Shown here one piece after another: positions 35,911 to 41,191 of a stretch of 41,191 nt of DNA. Position numbers and translations under genes: made by a program. Source of the DNA: CAZLRH01 sp964562015 (GTDB taxonomy: Bacteria; Verrucomicrobiota; Verrucomicrobiia; Opitutales; JABDGR01); the NCBI GenBank assembly GCA_964562015.1, contig CAZLRH010000029.1, positions 1-41,191 on the forward strand, given 5' to 3'. Within the stretch, counting starts at the first letter, position 1. The number at the start of each line of letters is the position of its first letter. The notes below the pieces were generated by a model, which saw nothing but the letters and a program-made list of their open reading frames with translations, was not told the DNA's origin and searched no databases.

Positions 35911-37128
35911 ATGAAACATAATAATACGTTCGTTGTCCGTCGGTTTGAAAACCGCAATGGTGTGATGTCCTGGCGGGTGGCTGGTTTTCTGCACGGCGTT
36001 CGTCTTCGCAAGAACTTCAAATCGAAGGAAGAGGCCGCTGCTGAGAAGGCCACTCTCGAATTGAAGGCAATGCAGGCCACGTCCGGTCTGCAATCCGTAA
36101 CCACGTTTCTCGCCGCCGATCAGTTGAGGGAATCTGAGGCTGCGTTTCGCCGTCTCCAAAATAATCCCCATTCGCTGACATTCTATCTCGAATATGCGTT
36201 GTCGAATTACCGCGAGCCGGTGACGCAAAAATTGCTCGCTGAGGCAGTTGCGGAATATGTTGCCGCCAAGCAACACGAGCGCGAGCAGGATTTGATTTCT
36301 GAGCCATACTTCATTCGCCTGAAATGGGATTTGGTTCGCCTGCAAAAACATTTTCCCGGCGCGACGGTCGCGGAACTCACCGGGGCACGGCTCATGGAGT
36401 ATTTTTCCGCTCGTCGTGCGGGGTTCAAAACGTATAACAATCGGCGTGGTATTGTCTCGGGCTTCCTCAAGTTCGCGCTGCAACGGGACTGGGTCACGGA
36501 AAACCCGCTGTTGAAAATCCCCGCCCATCGGATTCGCCGTCGTCGCGGCGGCGCTGTGACGCTCAATGCGGCCCAGGCACGCGACCTCATGGTGTTCGTG
36601 GAGCAACACCACCCCAGCGCCGTGCCGTTCTTTGCGCTCTGCCTGTTCGCGGGCATCCGGCCTTGTCTCCGCACGGGCGAAATCCTGCGCCTCAAGCCCG
36701 AGCATATAAAGCTCGCGGAAGGCATCATCCGCATTGATGGCGAAGTCTCCAAGGTGCGCGAACCGCGCATGGTCACGATTCAGCCGAATCTCGCGGCATG
36801 GCTGCGGGCCTACCCGTTGGCGAACTATCCCATCATCCCGACCAACCTCCAACATATCCGGGAGAAAGCAGTAGCGAAGTTCAACCTCTCGCATGATGTC
36901 ATGCGCCATACCTTCATCTCGATGCACGTTGCAAAATACCGCTCCATCGGTGAGGCCGCCCTGCAAGCGGGCAATTCGGAAAGCATCATTCGCAAGCACT
37001 ACCTCGACCTCAAAAGCACGGCAGAGGCTGAACAGTTTTTCAACATCATGCCGAGGCGGCAGCGTCACATTGAGGCGGTGACTACCGCCTTTCCGGGGTC
37101 TGACCAACGCTTGGGGTTAGCCGTATGA
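35911..37128 (+). CDS. Second tyrosine recombinase/integrase
   Basis: A 405-residue site-specific recombinase, different from the island integrase. The N-terminal half has a core-binding domain (residues about 105-200). The catalytic residues are Arg250 in LFAGIRPCLRTGE, Lys281 in VSKVREPR, SHDVMRHTF with His328, Arg332 and His333, Asn355 in QAGNSE (in place of the usual His/Trp, as in many integrases of this type) and Tyr364 in RKHYLDL. The ATG at 35911 directly follows a hairpin. The start is supported by MKHNNTFVVRRFENRNGVMSWRVAG, an N-terminal strand pattern common in this group. It points away from the tRNA and is followed by two palindromic terminator-like elements. Confidence 0.9.
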   Translation: MKHNNTFVVRRFENRNGVMSWRVAGFLHGVRLRKNFKSKEEAAAEKATLELKAMQATSGLQSVTTFLAADQLRESEAAFRRLQNNPHSLTFYLEYALSNYREPVTQKLLAEAVAEYVAAKQHEREQDLISEPYFIRLKWDLVRLQKHFPGATVAELTGARLMEYFSARRAGFKTYNNRRGIVSGFLKFALQRDWVTENPLLKIPAHRIRRRRGGAVTLNAAQARDLMVFVEQHHPSAVPFFALCLFAGIRPCLRTGEILRLKPEHIKLAEGIIRIDGEVSKVREPRMVTIQPNLAAWLRAYPLANYPIIPTNLQHIREKAVAKFNLSHDVMRHTFISMHVAKYRSIGEAALQAGNSESIIRKHYLDLKSTAEAEQFFNIMPRRQRHIEAVTTAFPGSDQRLGLAV

Positions 37129-37143
37129 GCGTCCGGTGGGGGC

Positions 37144-37175
37144 CTCAAAAACGACACACGTGTGTCGTTTTTGAG
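37144..37175. terminator. 32-bp perfect palindrome after the second integrase
   Basis: CTCAAAAACGACACAC at 37144-37159 is followed directly by its exact reverse complement at 37160-37175. It lies 15 nt after the integrase stop and has A-runs on the left and T-runs on the right, so it could stop transcription from both sides. With no loop it may instead be a protein-binding palindrome. Confidence 0.6.
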
Positions 37176-37195
37176 CGCCACGGGAAAAATAGATG

Positions 37196-37219
37196 CAAAA
37201 TCCCGGAGCCGGGATTTTG
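37196..37219. terminator. 11-bp inverted repeat, terminator-like
   Basis: CAAAATCCCGG at 37196-37206 and CCGGGATTTTG at 37209-37219 pair around an AG loop, with T-rich DNA on the right side. It is a second probable terminator between the integrase and the DUF3102-like gene. Confidence 0.6.
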
Positions 37220-37276
37220 TATGTATTTTGAAGTGCACAACAGGCCTATAGTAGAGAGGTATAACAAAAATCCATC

Positions 37277-37864
37277 ATGAAAACTCTACCCGATACTCCC
37301 ACCGAACCAACCGATCCCCGTCAGCAGGTGCAACAAGCCGCATTTGAAATCAATCGCCTTCATGCGGAGGTGGTCAGGCTGACAACTGAGTCCAGACAGT
37401 CGCTTGTAAGCGCAGTGGCGATTGCCTGGCAGACCGGTCAGCTCCTGCTGGCCGAAAAAAAGCGCGTGCGGCAGACCTGCGGTGGTGCCTGGGGTCTCTG
37501 GCTTGAACACAATTTCAAAGGCACGCCGCGCACGGCCCAGCGGTATATGTGGCTCGCAGAGTGCGAACCTGATGTTTCGTCGTTAAAAGGTCTGAGTCTG
37601 CGGCAGGCCTACTTCCGGCTGGGCATCGCTACTGAGCACAAATCTCCGGCAAAATTTGGGCTGTCACTGCAATTGCCGTCACATATTCGGCTGGCGGGCA
37701 AACTATTCGATGCCCTCCAGCCATGTGCCGATGTCCGCCGCATGACGCCGGAACAACGCGAGGCCTACCGGATAGACCTCCGGACGCTCTACCAGCGGCT
37801 CCGGCCTCTCTTTGAAACCGACACGGCAGGCGCAATGGCGGCAAGGCTGACTGCCGGTCATTAA
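37277..37864 (+). CDS. DUF3102-like protein
   Basis: A 195-residue protein. Residues about 40-95 (AWQTGQLLLAEKKRV, GAWGLWLEHNFKGTPRTAQRYMWLAE) follow the DUF3102 pattern, a domain of unknown function common in phage and conjugative-element regions. The C-terminal half has no recognised domain. It is a lone gene with terminators upstream and a strong inverted repeat downstream. Its role in the element is unknown. Confidence 0.7.
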   Translation: MKTLPDTPTEPTDPRQQVQQAAFEINRLHAEVVRLTTESRQSLVSAVAIAWQTGQLLLAEKKRVRQTCGGAWGLWLEHNFKGTPRTAQRYMWLAECEPDVSSLKGLSLRQAYFRLGIATEHKSPAKFGLSLQLPSHIRLAGKLFDALQPCADVRRMTPEQREAYRIDLRTLYQRLRPLFETDTAGAMAARLTAGH

Positions 37865-37908
37865 CCAACCGCTAGTCCACCACCACCCCTCATAACTGCG
37901 CCTTCTTC

Positions 37909-37952
37909 CGCCGCCGTCAAGGTGGAGAGCGAAGCGGACCTTGACGGCGGCG
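37909..37952. repeat. 15-bp perfect inverted repeat downstream of the DUF3102-like gene
   Basis: CGCCGCCGTCAAGGT at 37909-37923 and ACCTTGACGGCGGCG at 37938-37952 pair around a 14-nt loop. Outside them, CCACCACCCC and GGGGTGGTTGG at about 37880 and 37973 can pair imperfectly and extend the structure. No T-run follows. It could be a terminator for both neighbouring convergent genes, or a protein or replication site. Confidence 0.6.
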
Positions 37953-38056
37953 ATACAATAGGAGGCGCGCGGGGGTGGTTGGAGCAAATATGTAACAAAC
38001 TTGACGCTCCATATTGTTCTCAGCATTCATCAAAAGGAAATAAACCAGCTTTCGTT

Positions 38057-38081
38057 GCTGGACTGGTTAGATGAGTCCAGC
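38057..38081. terminator. 8-bp hairpin overlapping the radC stop
   Basis: GCTGGACT at 38057-38064 and AGTCCAGC at 38074-38081 pair around a 9-nt loop that contains the radC stop codon. It is a possible weak transcription end for radC; no T-run is seen on the minus strand. Confidence 0.35.
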
Positions 38082-38519
38082 ATCGCGGAAACTGTAATAC
38101 CCTTTCCCGGATGGGTCGTCGTCCCTGTGGCCGATGACGATGTGGTCTAGTAGTTCGATACCGATAATCTTGGATGCTTCATGCAATTGTCGCGTCACCT
38201 CCAAGTCGGCAGAACTTGGCGATGGGTCGCCACTGGGATGATTGTGGACACACACGATGCCAGCGGCTGACGCCAATATCGCGATGCGGAATACCTCGCG
38301 CGGATGCGCCAGTGTTGACGTGGCCGTTCCCAGCGTCACGCGGTTTCGGCAAATTGGCCGATGCTTCCGATTAAGGCATACTACGTAAAAGCTCTCCTGC
38401 AAGGGAGCATCGTCGAAAGCTCCCCTCATGTATTCGACAATCCCCGGTGGGGTGTTGGTCATCTCTTGATGACTGGTTCTTACCACCGTGTATTGAATGC
38501 TTGCTTCATAAACTTGCAT
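38067..38519 (-). CDS. radC: RadC-family JAB-domain protein
   Basis: A 150-residue protein consisting of the RadC/MPN domain only, without the N-terminal helix-hairpin-helix part of chromosomal RadC. It has the metal-binding motif VCVHNHPSGDPSPSSADLEVTRQL (residues about 90-113; H-x-H-P and Ser/Asp). Short RadC proteins are frequent in phages, plasmids and integrative elements; their activity is not established and was once misassigned to DNA repair. It is transcribed towards the DUF3102-like gene and divergently from the relaxase region. Confidence 0.88.
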   Translation of the reverse strand: MQVYEASIQYTVVRTSHQEMTNTPPGIVEYMRGAFDDAPLQESFYVVCLNRKHRPICRNRVTLGTATSTLAHPREVFRIAILASAAGIVCVHNHPSGDPSPSSADLEVTRQLHEASKIIGIELLDHIVIGHRDDDPSGKGYYSFRDAGLI

Positions 38520-39186
38520 AGTTGGTGCGAAATCGCGCCTTATCCGGTTCCGGCAACGTGCCGGGTTATCCAGTCAGCCCGATCTCGCCTCCATGGTCAC
38601 GCCAAGGCAAAGCGCGACCGGGCAAGTGGCCGGTCGCGCGTGGTGGAGGCGACGAAGGAGCACTACCTTGCCTGGCGTGATACAATGGGGCGACAGAGGG
38701 CAGGCCAGACGGTTCAAATTGGGCGATTGCCCATTTTTTGCAGTCTTCGGAATCGTGCCCATATGCGACATTATGCCCCAGGCCAAGCGGGAGTCCCGGT
38801 TGCGAGGCGCGGAGCCGGGCCGGGAGCCCGAGCAGGCCGCCCGATGGCGGCAGGCGAGGCGGACGGCGGCGGAAGCGACTCGCGCCCGGGTCTCCCGGTC
38901 GGTGCTTGATTACCCCGCCCTTTAACGAGGGCGCGCCGATTGAGCGGAGCGCGGCGCGTCTTCGTGAGGGTCGGAAATCGGCACAACTGCCGAGCCATGC
39001 CTAGCTTCGATTTCAACGGGCGATTGCCCACGCGAGTATTCCGGTTGACGGCGAAGCATGGGTAATGACGTGCGTCACTTACGCGACTTCAAGCATTACG
39101 CTCCGGCGTAAGGGGAGAGGTGTCCCCCCTGAAGAAAACGCGACTGCGTTTTCATAAGTGAGTCTGCGAAGTCAGTCGTTTTTATT
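38520..39186. other. 667-nt non-coding, hairpin-rich region upstream of the relaxase; candidate oriT
   Basis: No convincing gene is present, although GC-rich chance frames exist. It contains several inverted repeats: GCGCGACCGG/CCGGTCGCGC (38612-38639), TGGGC/GCCCA followed by six Ts (38720-38739), CGCGCCG/CGGCGCG (38932-38958), TTACGC/GCGTAA (39096-39111) and GAAAACGC/GCGTTTTC (39134-39153). The 13-mer GGGCGATTGCCCA occurs twice, at about 38721 and 39020. Relaxase genes often lie next to their transfer origin, so a nick site may be here, but no known nic consensus was recognised. Confidence 0.45.
38612..38639. repeat. 10-bp perfect inverted repeat in the candidate oriT region
   Basis: GCGCGACCGG at 38612-38621 and CCGGTCGCGC at 38630-38639 pair around an 8-nt loop. 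It is the most stable hairpin of the region upstream of the relaxase. Confidence 0.55.
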
Positions 39187-41191
39187 ATGTTGAGTCCAAA
39201 ACCACAGTTAAATTTGAAAAGCGCGAAAGAATATTTTCGCGAGCATTTGAGCATAGGCGATTACTATGCGGAAGGTCAGGCGGTGACTGGTCAATGGTTC
39301 GGTGAAGCTGCGAAAAAATTGGGTCTCAAAGGCAGTGTTGGAGAGAAAGAATTTCTGGCGTTGTGCGAAGGGTTGAATCCAGCCACGGGTCAAAAATTGA
39401 CCCAGCGGAAGAATTCCAAGCGCCGGGAGGCCGGGAAGACCGTGGCCAATCGGCGGGTCTTTTATGACTTCACTATCAGTCCGCCAAAATCGGTGTCAGT
39501 GGTCGCCCTGATGCAGGATGCTCGAATTTTGGAATTGCACAATCAGGCGGTCAAACTGGCGATGGCGGAACTGGAAAAGTTCGCCGAGACGCGCGTAAGG
39601 AAGTCAGGCCAAAATGGGGAGCGGGTGACGGGCAATGTCCTGGGCGCGGCCTTTCGGCATGACACCAGCCGCGAACTCGATCCGCTGGTGCATACCCATT
39701 GCGTGGTGTTCAACGCCACTTTTGACCCGGTGGAAAATCGCTGGAAGGCGCTGGATGCCTCGGGCATGTACCGGGTTCAACGGTTCGCCAACGACTATTA
39801 TTTCCACGAATTGGCCAAGGGGCTGCACGGGCTCGGTTACGAGATCATGAGCAATGGCCCGAGCTTTGAAATCAAAGGTGTTCCGGCCAGCGTCATTATC
39901 CAATTTTCAAAACGGCACCGGCAAATTGATGAGGAAACCCAAAAACGCATTGAGCGAGAGGGGTTGCGGGGCAACGTCAAGGACGTGCGGGAACAGGTGG
40001 CCCGTGATGAGCGGAAGAGGAAAATGAAGAATTCCACGGCGGAAAGGTTGCGCCCGGATTGGGTCAGGCAATTGTCACAGGCCGATCACGCTGCCTTGGA
40101 TGCCCTGCGGGGAGTTACGCCAAGAACCTTGGCCAAGGCCTATGTTACGGAGATAGTCGCATGGGCGGATGAGCACCTTTTCGAGCGGCGGTCGGTGGTG
40201 AATGACTATGAACTCATGGCGGCGGCACTCGCCCATGGCCGGGGTGAAGATTTCGACTTGGCCGCGATGCGTGAGGCCATTGAAAAACGCGGTTATATTC
40301 GTGAGGACGGCACGCATAAGCTGACCTCTCGCGACGTGCTGTGCTGCGAATTGGACATTGTCATGGCCGCGCGGGATGGTCGCCGTCGCCATGCGCCGCT
40401 CAATCCAGACCATGCCTGCTCGCCAGCCTTGTCGCCGGAGCAACGAGCGGCAGTTAATCACATTCTCAAGAGCCGGGACTTTATCACTCTGTTTCGCGGC
40501 GGGGCGGGCACTGGCAAAAGCTTTGCTCTTAAAGAAGTGGAACGGGGTTTGGTTGCCAATGGCCATCTGGTTGTCGTCCTGGCTCCGCAACGGCAGCAAG
40601 TAACCGATCTCCAAAAAGATGGCCTTCTGGCTCAAACCGTCGCGCAAATGCTGGTGATCAAGCAGCTTCCGACGAAAGCCGTTGTCATTGTGGATGAGGC
40701 CGGTCAAGTCGGCGGGCGGCAACTGCGCGAGTTAATCCGCCTCGTGCAATCGAAGTACGGGCGGCTAATTCTCTCCGGCGATACGCGCCAGCATGGCGCT
40801 GTGGCGGCCTCGGATGCCCTGCGAGCAATTGAGGAATATGCATGTCTCAAGCCAGCGGAGATTCAGGAAATCCGCCGCCAAAATCCTGAGCTGGGCCGTT
40901 CGCAGTTGGAACGTGCATCCATCCGTGATTATCGCATGGCGGTTGCGGCGGCAGCGGATGGCAAAGTGACCGAATCCTTCGACCGTCTCGACCGCTTGGG
41001 TTGGATTCGCGAATTGGACGGGTCTGAACGGCGTGACGTGCTCGCTGGCGAATACCTCGCTGCCATTGAGCGCAAAGAGAGCGCCTTGGTCGTTGCCCAG
41101 ACATGGGCAGAGGTGCGTGGGGTGAACGAGGCCATTCGCGAGCAATTGAAAGCTGCCGGAAAATTGAGCGGCGGCACGACGCTCACCGCCT
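39187..41191 (+). CDS. traA: MobF-family conjugative relaxase-helicase (TrwC/TraA-like), 3' end outside the window
   Basis: This protein nicks oriT and unwinds plasmid or element DNA for conjugation. The first 668 codons are present and open to the window edge. The N-terminal relaxase domain has the catalytic tyrosine pair near Tyr26/Tyr27 (GDYYAEG), ISPPKSVSV (about residues 97-105), His158 in FRHDTSRELDP and the HUH motif LVHTHCVVFN (His169, His171). The helicase part has Walker A GGAGTGKS (438-445) and Walker B VIVDEAGQ (Asp503, Glu504), RecD/SF1 type. The start ATG at 39187 gives the standard MLSPK N-terminus. Its presence makes the right part of the window a conjugative or mobilizable element. 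Confidence 0.93.
   Translation, partial: MLSPKPQLNLKSAKEYFREHLSIGDYYAEGQAVTGQWFGEAAKKLGLKGSVGEKEFLALCEGLNPATGQKLTQRKNSKRREAGKTVANRRVFYDFTISPPKSVSVVALMQDARILELHNQAVKLAMAELEKFAETRVRKSGQNGERVTGNVLGAAFRHDTSRELDPLVHTHCVVFNATFDPVENRWKALDASGMYRVQRFANDYYFHELAKGLHGLGYEIMSNGPSFEIKGVPASVIIQFSKRHRQIDEETQKRIEREGLRGNVKDVREQVARDERKRKMKNSTAERLRPDWVRQLSQADHAALDALRGVTPRTLAKAYVTEIVAWADEHLFERRSVVNDYELMAAALAHGRGEDFDLAAMREAIEKRGYIREDGTHKLTSRDVLCCELDIVMAARDGRRRHAPLNPDHACSPALSPEQRAAVNHILKSRDFITLFRGGAGTGKSFALKEVERGLVANGHLVVVLAPQRQQVTDLQKDGLLAQTVAQMLVIKQLPTKAVVIVDEAGQVGGRQLRELIRLVQSKYGRLILSGDTRQHGAVAASDALRAIEEYACLKPAEIQEIRRQNPELGRSQLERASIRDYRMAVAAAADGKVTESFDRLDRLGWIRELDGSERRDVLAGEYLAAIERKESALVVAQTWAEVRGVNEAIREQLKAAGKLSGGTTLTA

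Larger units (their letters stand above)
35837..41191. mobile_element. Second element beside the tRNA-Ser site (partial, continues beyond the window)
   Basis: To the right of attR lie a second tyrosine recombinase, a DUF3102-like gene, radC and a MobF relaxase, a gene set typical of integrative conjugative or mobilizable elements. The recombinase gene starts 71 nt from attR and would have been next to the tRNA before the 10-kb island arrived. The far attachment site would be outside this window, so the extent is unproven. Confidence 0.6.

Noticed and set aside
38593..38925. A small GC-rich ORF (110 codons) upstream of the relaxase
   Set aside because: The translation is Arg/Ala-rich, overlaps other chance frames and several hairpins, and shows no domain pattern.

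Overview
The window looks like a chromosomal segment of a GC-rich Verrucomicrobia-type bacterium (Pedosphaera/Opitutus-like is my guess). That placement is an inference from the style of the proteins: an Ig-domain plus HAF-type repeat secreted protein, an IorAB-type molybdenum hydroxylase and few Shine-Dalgarno sites. There is no rRNA or marker gene to fix it.

Region 1 (2-9281, + strand) is a molybdenum block. It holds the two subunits of an isoquinoline-1-oxidoreductase-type molybdenum hydroxylase (iorA/iorB-like) and a MocA-type molybdopterin nucleotidyltransferase. These are followed by a near-complete cofactor pathway (moaA, moaD, moaE, moeA, moaC, mogA/moaB), the molybdate transporter parts modA and modB without modC, and a yjbQ gene. 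The logic is metal uptake, pterin synthesis, metal insertion, cytidylylation and a client enzyme in one cluster.

Region 2 (9278-23632, - strand) is a respiratory complex I operon in the order nuoB-C-D-E-F-G-H-I-J-K-L-M-N. nuoA is not in the window. Several genes are separated by short AT-rich spacers with repeated words, while others overlap by 4 nt. A secreted repeat/Ig protein (23845-25323) lies upstream.

Region 3 (25736-35839) is a 10.1-kb genomic island inserted in the 3' end of tRNA-Ser(GGA). A 32-bp perfect direct repeat of the tRNA 3' end marks attL (25736-25767) and attR (35808-35839). The left end carries an overlapping HTH/excisionase/tyrosine-integrase operon. The cargo is a PIN-domain protein with a four-helix membrane protein, a membrane-anchored Mrr-type nuclease, and an XRE regulator followed by a 1416-residue STAND-like NTPase with a C-terminal PD-(D/E)XK nuclease. 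The right end carries an HUH (rolling-circle type) Rep. The integrase reading frame runs through attL and uses antisense tRNA-Ser as its C-terminus. At the right end a 76-codon open frame, in the phase the integrase would have after excision, starts in attR and stops 2 nt before the rep ATG. In the excised circle the integrase would therefore gain a different 75-residue tail and sit directly upstream of rep, giving an HTH-xis-int-rep operon that exists only in the circle.

Region 4 (35840-41191) reads as a second element next to the same tRNA site: a second tyrosine recombinase, strong palindromes, a DUF3102-like protein, RadC, a hairpin-rich non-coding region and the first 668 codons of a MobF (TrwC/TraA) relaxase-helicase. 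The simplest history is tandem accretion: an older conjugative or mobilizable element at tRNA-Ser, then the 10-kb defence-type island inserted between the tRNA and the older element.
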